Shown here in pieces: positions 1-6,860 of a stretch of 26,539 bases of DNA. The notes below the pieces were generated by a model, which saw only the letters and a list, made by a program, of their open reading frames with translations, was not told where the DNA came from and made no database searches. This DNA comes from Leidyana gryllorum EB-2025a (taxonomy: Eukaryota > Apicomplexa), in NCBI GenBank assembly GCA_048772705.1, contig JBLWGC010000215.1, positions 1-26,539 on the forward strand, read 5' to 3'. The first letter of the stretch is position 1; each line of letters opens with the position of its first letter. Both the position numbers and the translations under genes were made by a program.

Positions 1-20
1 AGAGTTCGATCCTCTCCACT
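1..20 (+). pseudogene. 3' end of a tRNA, cut by window edge
   Basis: The window opens with a T-arm-like stretch holding the B-box core TTCGATC between complementary GAG and CTC. The 5' part lies outside the window, so the isotype cannot be given. Confidence 0.35.
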
Positions 21-69
21 CCCAGGGTCGGAATCGAAATCGCCGACAAACTCATCATGCTTATCGTTT

Positions 70-100
70 TGCATCTGTCGGGAATCGACATATGGGTGAC
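70..100 (-). pseudogene. tRNA-Gly 3' relic
   Basis: Matches the acceptor and T arm of the Gly genes elsewhere in the window, but the B box is damaged and the rest of the gene is absent. Confidence 0.4.
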
Positions 101-209
101 CCCACCGCAGCGAGACTCTTCCACTAACACCCACACAGATGCAGAACACGATCCTGTTGACTCTTGTACCTGGTGACAGCCATTCTTTATAAGCCTATCA
201 ATGCGTCAA

Positions 210-281
210 AGCCTTCTGCCGGAATCGAGCCGGCGCCTTCTCGCTTACGAAGCGAACGCTCTGCCCCTAAGCTTCGAAGGC
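210..281 (-). tRNA. tRNA-Thr (anticodon CGT)
   Basis: Cloverleaf folds with anticodon loop TTCGTAA, read as CGT, which decodes ACG threonine codons. The body is the same as the Thr(AGT) genes at 10284 and 11828. The acceptor pairs at six of seven positions, and the T loop reads CTCGATT, one base off the B-box consensus, so activity may be weak. It lies just left of a Glu gene on the same strand, as in the copy at 10284-10503. Confidence 0.7.
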
Positions 282-357
282 AATGTAAGTTGGAGATGAC
301 GAAACAGTCTCTATTGACGGAGATTACTGGAGCACTTTGCTCGAGTATTTCAATGGC

Positions 358-430
358 TTCCACTGCCGGGACTTGAACCCGGATCGTGCGGGTGAGAGCC
401 GCATATCCTAGCCACTTAGACTACAGTGGA
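358..430 (-). tRNA. tRNA-Glu (anticodon CTC)
   Basis: All stems pair: acceptor TCCACTG with CAGTGGA, anticodon stem TGCGG with CCGCA around loop CTCTCAC, T arm CCGGG with CCCGG. Anticodon CTC decodes GAG. This is the best preserved of the Glu-type copies; the others at 2358, 3208, 5455, 7166, 11262, 15016 and 18160 are relics. Confidence 0.88.
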
Positions 431-528
431 CAAGTCCTCGAGTTTAGGCTTCGGCCGAGAGCCGAACCGTCTCGGAAAGATTCCACCATCAATACGACTG
501 GAATTTGTTACCAAGTCCGAGCTTTCTT

Positions 529-591
529 GCCGCCCCAACTCCGTCGGTAGAGCGCAAGACTTTTGAAGGGAGAACCGCGGGTTCGGGCGGC
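529..591 (+). pseudogene. tRNA-Lys (TTT) relic
   Basis: Shares acceptor and D arm with the Lys gene at 7298-7370 and has TTT in the anticodon position, but the anticodon stem does not pair and the 3' end is shortened. Near-identical sequence, including the flank, recurs at 16873 and, inverted, at 13880. Confidence 0.6.
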
Positions 592-662
592 GCGAGCAGT
601 CCTAGTAAAGCTTGCTGAACCGTATGTGAAGCCACTGGCCGCAAAATGCCAAGTTCGACAGC

Positions 663-745
663 GGCAACTTGCCCGAGTGGTTAAGGGGGTAGACTAGAAA
701 TCTACTGGGCCGTGCCCGGCGCCGGTTCAAATCCAGCAGTTGTCG
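663..745 (+). tRNA. tRNA-Ser (anticodon AGA)
   Basis: A class II tRNA with a long variable arm. Anticodon stem GTAGA with TCTAC encloses loop CTAGAAA, giving AGA. Acceptor GGCAACT pairs with AGTTGTC. One mismatch in the T stem. It faces a Gly relic across a short spacer, one of six Gly-Ser cassettes in the window. Confidence 0.8.
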
Positions 746-818
746 TGCGATGTGGTTGGAGGGTTACATGAACTCACGCATGAATTTCTGAATGGTGGAA
801 AAGCAACTGTGTGTCCTC

Positions 819-883
819 TGCATCTGCCGGGAATCGAACCCGGGTCGTCTCGATCAACCATTCTACCACTAGACCACAGATGC
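819..883 (-). pseudogene. tRNA-Gly relic, anticodon arm partly lost
   Basis: Acceptor, D arm and T arm match the Gly(GCC) genes at 6708 and 13592, but about six bases of the anticodon arm are missing, so no anticodon can be read. Confidence 0.7.
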
Positions 884-963
884 GTGACACCTTGTTGTTG
901 AAGCTCGTACACGGTAACGGCCGTTTTCTGAACGAATGGGATGTCCGTGGCGTGTTCAGAGCG

Positions 964-1030
964 TCCGAGATAGCATAGTGGTTACTATTTTCGCATGTCA
1001 GGCCTAAGAAGCAGGCCCGATTGCCGGTAA
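964..1030 (+). pseudogene. tRNA-Asp relic
   Basis: The first half matches the intact Asp gene at 1339, including acceptor TCCGAGA and the GTC anticodon. The second half is scrambled and has no T arm. Confidence 0.6.
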
Positions 1031-1055
1031 ATGAGTCTGGAACGGGGATGGTTTT

Positions 1056-1127
1056 GGGCCTATGGCGCAACGGTAGCGCGTCTGACTCCAGATCAGAAGG
1101 TTGGGTGTTCGAATCACTCTGGGCTCA
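1056..1127 (+). tRNA. tRNA-Trp (anticodon CCA)
   Basis: Clean cloverleaf: acceptor GGGCCTA with TGGGCTC (G-T pairs at two positions), anticodon stem TCTGA with TCAGA around CTCCAGA, T arm GGGTG with CACTC. CCA decodes TGG. It is the only Trp gene seen in the window. Unlike most tRNAs here, a run of five T starts 14 bases after the gene, a conventional Pol III terminator. Confidence 0.9.
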
Positions 1128-1140
1128 ACCGGACTCTATG

Positions 1141-1145
1141 TTTTT
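1141..1145 (+). terminator. Pol III terminator after tRNA-Trp
   Basis: A run of five T downstream of the Trp gene on the coding strand, the usual Pol III stop signal. Confidence 0.6.
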
Positions 1146-1163
1146 CCCGTTTGGGACGCAACC

Positions 1164-1243
1164 TGACAAAGGTGGGATTCGAACCCACGACCTTTCGGAC
1201 TCCGGTTTGAGCACAGCGCCTCAGACCACCCGGTCATCTTGCC
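1164..1243 (-). tRNA. tRNA-Leu (anticodon CAA)
   Basis: Class II fold with anticodon loop CTCAAAC, giving CAA for TTG codons. The acceptor pairs with one mismatch and one wobble, and the anticodon stem has one mismatch, so it may be a weak gene or early relic. The body is of the GGCAAGA Leu type shared with 5209 and 13036, different from the other Leu(CAA) at 9544. Confidence 0.6.
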
Positions 1244-1338
1244 GGGATGTTGTTCGGCTCGCCGCTCCACGCGTGTTCTATCCCTGGAATCTCAAAGAGG
1301 AAGGACTTTTGGGGTTCAGGCCGGCGCGTCTGGAGCGC

Positions 1339-1410
1339 TCCGAGATAGTATAGTGGTTAGTATTTCCGCCTGTCACGCGGAAGACCCGGGTTCGATTCCC
1401 GGTCTCGGAG
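1339..1410 (+). tRNA. tRNA-Asp (anticodon GTC)
   Basis: Perfect stems: TCCGAGA with TCTCGGA, TCCGC with GCGGA around CTGTCAC, CCGGG with CCCGG. GTC decodes both Asp codons. A run of six T follows about 25 bases downstream. It is the best of the Asp-type copies. A Val relic faces it, one of four Asp-Val cassettes. Confidence 0.9.
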
Positions 1411-1465
1411 CACAATTGATCTCGCTTAAGATTGTCTTTTTTGGTGCCCGCTGAAAGTTGCGAGC

Positions 1466-1534
1466 TACAGCCACCGAGGATCGAACTCGGGACCTTCTGC
1501 GTGTTAGACGTCGTAACCACTAGACCATGGCTGC
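1466..1534 (-). pseudogene. tRNA-Val relic
   Basis: Matches the intact Val(AAC) gene at 12803 throughout, except that three bases of the anticodon stem are gone, so that stem cannot form. Confidence 0.7.
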
Positions 1535-1597
1535 ATGGATGGTCCCCGCAGCCCAAGAGAGGTGGCGAAGCTTCAGGGAGTAGTGAGGACCAGTTCA

Positions 1598-1668
1598 AGG
1601 GTCGCGCCGGGATCGAACCCAGGTCGCAAAATCCAAAGTGTCGAGTGCTAACCACCAAGGACGCAACC
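1598..1668 (-). pseudogene. tRNA-Gln (TTG) relic
   Basis: Acceptor and T arm match the Gln gene at 12668, and the anticodon reads TTG, but the anticodon and D stems are broken. The same segment with its flank recurs at 19933. Confidence 0.6.
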
Positions 1669-1825
1669 GGTTCAGCCCATCCCAGAAGAGTCGGACTAGC
1701 GCTTCCTCAACTGGACACATGCAACACGGGTCTTGTATACAGACCCCAGCGTCAAGAATTGGATTCGAGTCGGGCAAAAACCTCAGTTCAATCATTCAAC
1801 CAGTTGCGCTCTCCCCGAATGCTGC

Positions 1826-1907
1826 CGACAAGGGTGAGATTCGAACTCACGCGGGTGGCACCCAACGGCTTAGCAGGCCGCCGCCTTAACCACTCGGCCA
1901 CCTTGCC
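1826..1907 (-). tRNA. tRNA-Ser (anticodon GCT)
   Basis: Class II tRNA with acceptor GGCAAGG pairing CCTTGTC, anticodon stem GCGGC with GCCGT (one G-T pair) around CTGCTAA, and T arm GTGAG with CTCAC. GCT decodes AGT and AGC. Two decayed relatives lie at 16207 and 16411. Confidence 0.87.
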
Positions 1908-2015
1908 GACGACATCTCTTACTCGCTGGCACTTTTCACAACGGTTTGGGGTCCTAGTCAAGCTTGCTTAACCGTATGTGACATCACTGGCCGCAAAATG
2001 CCGCGTTCGACAGGT

Positions 2016-2062
2016 GGCAACTTGCCCGAGTGGTTAGGGGGTAGACTAGAATGGGCCTGGCG
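2016..2062 (+). pseudogene. tRNA-Ser 5' relic
   Basis: Copies the first half of the Ser gene at 663, then runs into unrelated sequence before a Gly-type gene, so it is a decayed Gly-Ser cassette. Confidence 0.6.
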
Positions 2063-2091
2063 TGGCACAATCAACCAGGTGCCATCTCCTG

Positions 2092-2161
2092 TGCATCTGC
2101 CGGGAATCGAACCGGGTCGTCTCGATGACAACGAGACATTCTACCACTAGACCACAGATGC
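2092..2161 (-). tRNA. Gly-type tRNA with Asp anticodon GTC
   Basis: The acceptor, D arm and flanks are those of the Gly(GCC) genes, and the anticodon stem TCTCG with CGAGA is perfect, but the loop TTGTCAT reads GTC, an Asp anticodon. One base is missing before the T arm, which leaves a mismatch in the T stem. Either a relic or an anticodon-shifted gene. Confidence 0.6.
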
Positions 2162-2248
2162 GTAATAACTTGTTGCGCTAGTTGCTTGGTGCTAGATGCC
2201 ACAAGCATTTCGCTATTCTTCATAGCATAGTTGCACCACCATCCGTTC

Positions 2249-2317
2249 GGCTGTTTGGTCTAGTATGTTCCTTCCTTGGGTGGAAGGAGTCTGGGGGCTC
2301 GATTTCCAGAACAGCAC
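2249..2317 (+). pseudogene. tRNA-Pro relic
   Basis: Acceptor and flanks match the Pro family. The anticodon loop is one base short and the T loop has an insertion. Confidence 0.65.
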
Positions 2318-2357
2318 GTCTTACAATTGTTGTCTCTACTCCGCGTCTCTCCAAGGT

Positions 2358-2395
2358 CGGCTAAGATATGCGGCTCTTACCCCGTACAATCCCGC
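2358..2395 (+). pseudogene. tRNA-Glu fragment
   Basis: Middle part of a Glu tRNA (D arm and anticodon arm, CTC) in a duplicated segment that recurs at 3208. Confidence 0.5.
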
Positions 2396-2467
2396 ATGAA
2401 GTCTAGACAGCTGAGACAAAATCTGATTTGCATCAGTTGTGAGGGGCTAAAACCCGACCACTCGCCC

Positions 2468-2540
2468 AGACGCTACTGGGACTCGAGCCCACAATCCCCA
2501 GTTCCGTGGACCGACGCCACATCCATTGGGCCATACCGCC
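2468..2540 (-). tRNA. tRNA-Arg (anticodon ACG)
   Basis: Anticodon loop CCACGGA reads ACG. The T arm CTCGAGT matches the Arg gene at 18069. The acceptor pairs except for one G-G position, and the anticodon stem has two G-T pairs. A more decayed copy lies at 3271. Confidence 0.65.
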
Positions 2541-2625
2541 GATCAACGGGGGCGTCAAATGAGAGTGTGTTGGGATCAAGCGTTGTCGATCCGAAGAGTT
2601 CCCATCCGAGAATCCAGAGACATAC

Positions 2626-2697
2626 TGTCCGAGCCAGGAATCGAGCCTGGGTTTGCACGGCCACAACGTGCTGTCCTAACCACTAGACGATTCGGAC
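2626..2697 (-). tRNA. tRNA-His (anticodon GTG)
   Basis: Anticodon stem GCACG with CGTGC around TTGTGGC gives GTG for both His codons. T arm CCAGG with CCTGG pairs fully. The acceptor has one mismatch at its base. A second good copy lies on the plus strand at 9869; relics at 3426 and 17655. Confidence 0.83.
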
Positions 2698-2742
2698 AAT
2701 CTTCAGGTGTGGGGCCACTCCTCGCCACATGACGGAATCGAC

Positions 2743-2793
2743 AGTTGCTAACTTGCCCGAGTGAGGAACTAGTGCAGATCCAGCAGTTGTCGT
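2743..2793 (+). pseudogene. tRNA-Ser relic, middle lost
   Basis: 5' and 3' ends of the Ser(AGA) family joined with the anticodon arm and variable arm missing. Left part of the palindrome at 2709-2914. Confidence 0.6.
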
Positions 2794-2837
2794 GCGATGT
2801 GATTGGAGGGGTCAGACACCAACTTACGCATGAATTC

Positions 2838-2878
2838 CAATCTACCCCCCTTCCCCACTCGGGCAAGTTGGCTACTGT
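2838..2878 (-). pseudogene. tRNA-Ser 5' relic
   Basis: First half of a Ser tRNA on the minus strand, upstream of a divergent Phe gene. The same Ser-Phe arrangement recurs at 6861-7103, 9096-9315 and 11487-11692. Confidence 0.6.
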
Positions 2879-2960
2879 CGATTTCGCCATGCGGCGAGGA
2901 GTGGCCTCACATACGGCCGCGGTAAGTGCTTATTTTCATCGCCTTCCATAGCTACCTACC

Positions 2961-3033
2961 GCCTCGGTAGCTCGGTTGGGAGAGCGCCAGACTGAAGATC
3001 TGGAAGTCCCGTGTTCGATCCACGGCCGAGGCA
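2961..3033 (+). tRNA. tRNA-Phe (anticodon GAA)
   Basis: All stems pair: GCCTCGG with CCGAGGC, CCAGA with TCTGG around CTGAAGA, CCGTG with CACGG. GAA decodes both Phe codons. The 5' flank is shared with the three other Phe genes of the window over more than 100 bases. Confidence 0.9.
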
Positions 3034-3097
3034 GAGACGGTGTGACATTTGGTGTCACTTTCTCAAGTGTCCTCAGCGGTTTGCACGACCGAGAGGC

Positions 3098-3169
3098 GGC
3101 TGTTTGGTCTAGTAGTATGGTCCTTCCTTAGGGTGGAAGGAGTCCTGGGTTCGATTCCCAGAACAGCCC
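3098..3169 (+). tRNA. tRNA-Pro (anticodon AGG)
   Basis: Anticodon loop TTAGGGT within stem CTTCC-GGAAG, T arm CTGGG with CCCAG, acceptor GGCTGTT with AACAGCC. The D loop has lost one base of the conserved GG pair, so it may be slightly impaired. Confidence 0.75.
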
Positions 3170-3207
3170 GTCTGACAGTTGTTGACTCACATCACGTCTC
3201 TCCAAGG

Positions 3208-3262
3208 TCGGCTAAGATATGCGGCTCTTACTCGTACAATCCGGCATGAAGTCCAGACAACT
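3208..3262 (+). pseudogene. tRNA-Glu relic
   Basis: D arm and anticodon arm of Glu(CTC) plus a degraded T arm. Part of a segment (about 3190-3500) that duplicates 2340-2700. Confidence 0.5.
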
Positions 3263-3270
3263 GAGACAGA

Positions 3271-3340
3271 CCCTAATGGGACTCGAGCACACAATCCCCA
3301 GTTCCGTGGACCGATGCCGCATCCATTGAGCCACACCGCC
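3271..3340 (-). pseudogene. tRNA-Arg (ACG) relic
   Basis: Copy of the Arg gene at 2468 with the 3' acceptor strand lost and T stem mismatched. Confidence 0.6.
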
Positions 3341-3425
3341 GATCAACGGGGGCGTCAAATGAGAGTGTGTTGCGATCAAGCGTTGTCGACTCGGCAAGAG
3401 TTTCCATCCGAGACACCGGAACTAT

Positions 3426-3500
3426 GCTGTCCGAGCCAGGAATCGAGCCTGGGTTTGCACGGCCACAACTGACTCTCTTAAACCACACGACGACTCGCAC
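3426..3500 (-). pseudogene. tRNA-His relic
   Basis: 3' half matches the His gene at 2626; the 5' half is badly diverged. Confidence 0.6.
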
Positions 3501-3580
3501 AGTCTTCATATGAGGCTATAAAGGTTGTGACGCATCAATCGGGATGGGATGCAACAGGAGCGTCAGATGAAGTGCATGGT

Positions 3581-3980
3581 GATCCGAACACACTTCAACT
3601 TTCGGTGGGACGAAGTCGAACCGGCGACAATGTGATGTCAGCACTACAGTCAAGGGCTGTACCAACTGATCTACTTCAGCACGTCCAAGTCAGTCTCTCG
3701 ACTTTACCCAACGAACTGCACCACCGACCAGTCCGCAGTTTAGTCTTTAATGGTGTGATCCTTCCTCAGGGTGGAAGGAGTCGTGGGTTGGATTCCCAGC
3801 AGAACCCGTCCTTGTTGCGGATTGACTCAATATGCAACGCCTCTCAGCTCCAGCCAAACTGTTCCATCATAGATTCCGGCCCAAAGCTTTAGTTTTTCGC
3901 CCCCCTTGCACCTTCTGGTAGACCAAGCCGGGTCGTCTGGATGCAGCCCGCCACATTACGGGTATGACGCGATGTGAGGA
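3581..3980 (+). repeat. Tandem repeat unit 1 of 3
   Basis: First unit of a tandem array, 400 bp, with six bases near 3730 that the other units lack. It contains a decayed Tyr tRNA with intron on the minus strand (about 3599-3680) and a decayed Pro(AGG) tRNA on the plus strand (about 3738-3807), so the array arose from a Tyr-Pro tRNA pair already in decay. Confidence 0.85.
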
Positions 3981-4374
3981 GATCCGAACACACTTCAACT
4001 TTCGGTGGGACGAAGTCGAACCGGCGACAATGTGATGTCAGCACTACAGTCAAGGGCTGTACCAACTGATCTACTTCAGCACGTCCAAGTCAGTCTCTCG
4101 ACTTTACCCAACGAACTGCACCACCGACCAAGTTTAGTCTTTAATGGTGTGATCCTTCCTCAGGGTGGAAGGAGTCGTGGGTTGGATTCCCAGCAGAACC
4201 CGTCCTTGTTGCGGATTGACTCAATATGCAACGCCTCTCGGCTCCAGCCAAACTGTTCCATCATAGATTCCGGCCCAAAGCTTTAGTTTTTCGCCCCCCT
4301 TGCACCTTCTGGTAGACCAAGCCGGGTCGTCTGGATGCAGCCCGCCACATTACGGGTATGACGCGATGTGAGGA
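3981..4374 (+). repeat. Tandem repeat unit 2 of 3
   Basis: 394 bp, differing from the flanking units at only a handful of sites. Tyr relic at about 3999-4080 and Pro relic at about 4132-4201. Confidence 0.88.
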
Positions 4375-4770
4375 GATCCGAACACACTTCAACTTTCGGT
4401 GGGACGAAGTCGAACCGGCGACAATGTGATGTCAGCACTACAGTCAAGGGCTGTACCAACTGATCTACTTCAGCACGTCCAAGTCAGTCTCTCGACTTTA
4501 CCCAACGAACTGCACCACCGACCAAGTTTAGTCTTTAATGGTGTGATCCTTCCTCAGGGTGGAAGGAGTCGTGGGTTGGATTCCCAGCAGAACCCGTCCT
4601 TGTTGCGGATTGACTCAATATGCAACGCCTCTCAGCTCCCGCCAAACTGTTCCATCATAGATTCCGGCCCAAAGCTTTAGTTTTTCGCCCCCCTTGCACC
4701 TTCTGGTAGACCAAGCCGGGTCGTCTGGATGCAGCCCGCCACATTACGGGTATGACGCGATGTGAGGAGA
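4375..4770 (+). repeat. Tandem repeat unit 3 of 3
   Basis: About 394 bp, ending directly against the 3' end of the U6 gene. Tyr relic at about 4393-4474 and Pro relic at about 4526-4595. The near identity of units points to a recent expansion. Confidence 0.88.
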
Positions 4771-4771
4771 C

Positions 4772-4878
4772 AAAAAATTGAGTGGACTTCTCGATCCAGA
4801 TTGGTCATCCTTGCGCAGGGGCCATGCTAATCTTCTCTGTATCATTCCACTTATAGTGAGCCCCCCCCGGAGGGGGGC
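4772..4878 (-). ncRNA. U6: U6 spliceosomal snRNA
   Basis: Catalytic core RNA of the spliceosome. On the minus strand it holds the ACAGAGA box (4834-4840), the AGC triad (4826-4828) in the invariant central block, the following GCAAGGATGAC start of the internal stem-loop, and ends in six T (4772-4777), the Pol III stop. The 5' end is a hairpin of almost pure C against G with a TCC-type loop, placed 38 bases before ACAGAGA, close to the usual spacing. Most U6 genes have a mixed-sequence hairpin here, so this one is unusual. A single copy is seen, next to the tandem repeat. Confidence 0.93.
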
Positions 4879-4895
4879 ATTAACAGACGACTGGG

Positions 4896-4906
4896 GTAAT
4901 ATGAAG
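4896..4906 (-). promoter_or_regulatory. Possible TATA-like box of U6
   Basis: The sequence CATATTA lies about 20 to 26 bases upstream of the inferred U6 start, where U6 genes of many eukaryotes have a TATA box. It is only a loose match. Confidence 0.3.
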
Positions 4907-4960
4907 AATTGACATCAATTTATTGAAGGACTTGGGCGGCTTTTTGGGACGTTACTCTCT

Positions 4961-5000
4961 ATCACCACAAAGTCGCAGTTTCGAAGCCTGGCAGTACCGG
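4961..5000 (+). pseudogene. tRNA-Asn 3' relic
   Basis: 3' half of an Asn tRNA, matching 15567-15639 from the anticodon stem onward, with T-arm changes. Confidence 0.55.
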
Positions 5001-5075
5001 GAGCTGGGGCACCCGACTGTCTCTTAGAGGTCGCAACTCTGTATTTAACTACGACAGATGCCGCCCTACTGAGTT

Positions 5076-5148
5076 TGGACGACCTGGGTATCGATCCCAG
5101 TGCCTCTCGCATGCAAAGCGAGCGCCCTACCATCTGAGCTAGCCGCCC
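5076..5148 (-). tRNA. tRNA-Ala (anticodon TGC)
   Basis: Acceptor GGGCGGC pairs GTCGTCC with two G-T pairs; anticodon stem CTCGC with GCGAG around TTTGCAT gives TGC; T arm CTGGG with CCCAG. The T loop ATCGATA still fits the B-box consensus. The only TGC isoacceptor seen; the other Ala copies read AGC. Confidence 0.85.
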
Positions 5149-5208
5149 ATCGGCACAACATGGAAGACCTATTGCATCCAGTGGCTGACCGAGTGCCGAT
5201 ACAACGGC

Positions 5209-5288
5209 TGACCAGAGTGGGATTCGAACCCACGCCCTTTCGGACTGCGGCCTTAACACAGCGCCTTAGACCACTCGGCCATCTTGCC
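5209..5288 (-). tRNA. tRNA-Leu (anticodon AAG)
   Basis: Class II tRNA with loop TTAAGGC giving AAG, which decodes CTT and CTC after A-to-I editing. Anticodon stem CTGTG with CGCAG and T arm GTGGG with CCCAC pair; one acceptor mismatch. Confidence 0.78.
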
Positions 5289-5339
5289 GGAGTGCTCTTG
5301 GCTCGCCACTTTACCCGTTTTCTGTTCGTGAAGTCAGTC

Positions 5340-5388
5340 CTAAAGCGCAAGACTCTTATTTTTGCGGCGCGGCTTCGAGCCCGGCGCG
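5340..5388 (+). pseudogene. tRNA-Lys fragment
   Basis: Anticodon and T arm of a Lys(CTT) tRNA without acceptor ends and with a broken 3' anticodon stem. Confidence 0.5.
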
Positions 5389-5454
5389 TGGTGCGGCTCA
5401 ATATCCCTGCGAGTAAGAATGGAATGTTTCCTGCAAGCACACTTAGCAAGACCT

Positions 5455-5523
5455 GCACCGCCGCGACTTGAACCCGGTTGTACGGGTGAGAGCCGCATAT
5501 CTGGCCACCTAGACTACAGTGGA
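5455..5523 (-). pseudogene. tRNA-Glu relic
   Basis: Copy of the Glu(CTC) gene at 358 with bases missing from the D arm and a changed 3' acceptor strand. Confidence 0.6.
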
Positions 5524-5604
5524 CAACTTCCTCAGCTGGAGCTTTGGACGAGAGCCGTACCATCTTGAGATGAGATAGAGCGTCGGGTCAACCGGCAACC
5601 AACG

Positions 5605-5676
5605 GGGCTGTTCTGGGAATCGAACCCAGGACTCCTTCCACCCTAAGGAAGGATCATACCACTAGACCAAACAGCC
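5605..5676 (-). tRNA. tRNA-Pro (anticodon AGG)
   Basis: All stems pair: GGCTGTT with AACAGCC, CTTCC with GGAAG around TTAGGGT, CTGGG with CCCAG. AGG decodes CCT and CCC after editing. A relic Ala gene faces away 88 bases to the right, one of the recurring Pro-Ala cassettes. No run of four T follows it closely. Confidence 0.9.
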
Positions 5677-5764
5677 GCCTGTCGGTCGTGCAACCCGCTA
5701 GGTACACTCGAGAGAGTGGTCATACTACGTGAAGTACCACTCAATGCGATGGGGTCTGCACAGC

Positions 5765-5836
5765 GGGGGACTAGCGCAAATAGTAGAGCCTCGCTTAGCA
5801 TGCGAGAGGTACTGAGATCAATGCCCAGGTCGTCCA
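5765..5836 (+). pseudogene. tRNA-Ala (AGC) relic
   Basis: Acceptor and anticodon arm CTCGC-TTAGCAT-GCGAG are preserved, but the D arm is damaged and the B box is lost. Confidence 0.6.
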
Positions 5837-5852
5837 AAGTACGTACGGCAGC

Positions 5853-5914
5853 ACGGGGCGGGAGCCAAACCCAACCTTACATCTTTGAAGGGTCGCAGAC
5901 CACAAGTGCCATTG
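5853..5914 (-). pseudogene. tRNA-Gly (TCC-type) relic
   Basis: Resembles the Gly(TCC) gene at 13186 in its 5' half and anticodon arm; the T arm is lost. A plus-strand version lies at 15677. Confidence 0.45.
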
Positions 5915-5953
5915 CGAGAGCAGCGCAGTCAATGTTTAGGGTGCCTCTGAAAG

Positions 5954-6026
5954 CGGTCCTGGCAGGTTCCGAACCTGCGACTTTGTGGTTAACAGCCACA
6001 CGCTCTGCCGACTGAGCTACAAGACC
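5954..6026 (-). tRNA. tRNA-Asn (anticodon GTT)
   Basis: Acceptor GGTCTTG with CAGGACC, anticodon stem TGTGG with CCACA around CTGTTAA, T arm GCAGG with CCTGC. GTT decodes both Asn codons. A second copy lies on the plus strand at 15567. Confidence 0.88.
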
Positions 6027-6044
6027 CAATTACAATGTTCTTCC

Positions 6045-6080
6045 ACGCGAGGAAGAATCATACCACCAGGCCAGACAGCC
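6045..6080 (-). pseudogene. tRNA-Pro 5' relic
   Basis: 5' half of a Pro tRNA with acceptor and D arm only. Confidence 0.5.
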
Positions 6081-6096
6081 GCCTGTTCAGCCTGCC

Positions 6097-6167
6097 CCCC
6101 TACGGCACAGTGGTTAGCTGTGGAGATTTTGAATCTCCCGACCTGGATTCGATTCCCGACACGACCT
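6097..6167 (+). pseudogene. tRNA-Gln (TTG) relic
   Basis: Anticodon stem GGAGA with TCTCC encloses TTTTGAA, giving TTG, and the T arm matches Gln, but the 5' acceptor strand and part of the D arm are gone. Confidence 0.6.
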
Positions 6168-6231
6168 CGCAACTAGTGCTCACTACTTCTTGAAATTTCG
6201 CAACTCCTCTTGGTCTGCGGAAAGCTTTCGT

Positions 6232-6304
6232 GCACCCATGGTGTAGTGGTTACGACGTCTGGTTAACACGCAGAAGGTCCCGAGTTCGATCCTCGGTGAC
6301 TGTA
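6232..6304 (+). pseudogene. tRNA-Val (AAC) relic
   Basis: Full length and alignable to the Val gene at 12803, with two acceptor mismatches and one at the end of the anticodon stem. It faces an Asp-type gene. Confidence 0.6.
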
Positions 6305-6346
6305 GCTCGCAACTTTCAGCGGCAATCTTAAGCGGAATCAGCTGTG

Positions 6347-6418
6347 CTCCGAAACCGGGCATCGAATCCGGGTCTTCCGCGTGACAGGCGGAAATACTGA
6401 CCACTACTTCATCTCGAA
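6347..6418 (-). tRNA. tRNA-Asp (anticodon GTC), doubtful
   Basis: Anticodon arm TCCGC-CTGTCAC-GCGGA is perfect and the B box is present, but the acceptor and T stems each carry a mismatch relative to the gene at 1339. It could be weakly active or an early relic. Confidence 0.5.
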
Positions 6419-6514
6419 CGATCGTCAACGCGCCGGCCTTCAGCCTCAGACGTCTTACCAGTTTCGAGATTCCACGGACAGGAAACGCGTGGAGCGGCGA
6501 GCCAACAACACTCC

Positions 6515-6594
6515 GGCAACATGGCCGAGTGGTCTGAAGCGCTGGGTTCAGGCCGCAGTTCCAAATCGCGTGGGCTCAAATCCCACGCTTGTCA
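6515..6594 (+). pseudogene. tRNA-Leu (CAG) relic
   Basis: Full-length Leu form with anticodon CAG, but with two acceptor mismatches and one in the anticodon stem compared with the gene at 13036. Confidence 0.55.
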
Positions 6595-6676
6595 TGTCAC
6601 TGTGTTGGTGCGCGCCGCAGTCGAGAGATTGGTCATACTATGTCAAAAACCATGAATGCTATGAGGTCTGCGCAGC

Positions 6677-6702
6677 GGGCGCGGGGACTAGCTCAACAAG
6701 GT
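6677..6702 (+). pseudogene. tRNA-Ala 5' fragment
   Basis: Start of an Ala tRNA preceded by the spacer found in the Pro-Ala cassettes; it stops where a Gly gene begins. Confidence 0.45.
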
Positions 6703-6707
6703 ATTAT

Positions 6708-6778
6708 GCATCTGTGGTCTAGTGGTAGAATGTCTCGTTGCCACCGAGACGACCCAGGTTCGATTCCCGGCAGATGCA
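6708..6778 (+). tRNA. tRNA-Gly (anticodon GCC)
   Basis: Acceptor GCATCTG with CAGATGC, anticodon stem TCTCG with CGAGA around TTGCCAC. GCC decodes GGT and GGC. One mismatch in the T stem. A Ser gene on the other strand follows, giving a convergent Gly-Ser cassette repeated at 8373 and 13592. Confidence 0.82.
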
Positions 6779-6860
6779 GAGAAGATGGCAGATGGTTGAT
6801 TGAGGCACCATTCTGGGGTTTCAGGAGTGAGTTGTTGTCTGCCCCTCCAATCAGATCGCA

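Larger units (their letters stand above)
2709..2914. repeat. Imperfect palindrome made of two Ser relics
   Basis: The left arm (about 2709-2768) and right arm (about 2853-2914) are imperfect inverse copies of each other, each holding the 5' part of a Ser tRNA and its upstream flank, with a short Ser 3' segment and spacer between. It could form a hairpin or cruciform. Confidence 0.65.

Noticed and set aside
3581-4770. CRISPR-like array
   Set aside because: Only three long adjoining units without spacers, in a eukaryote.
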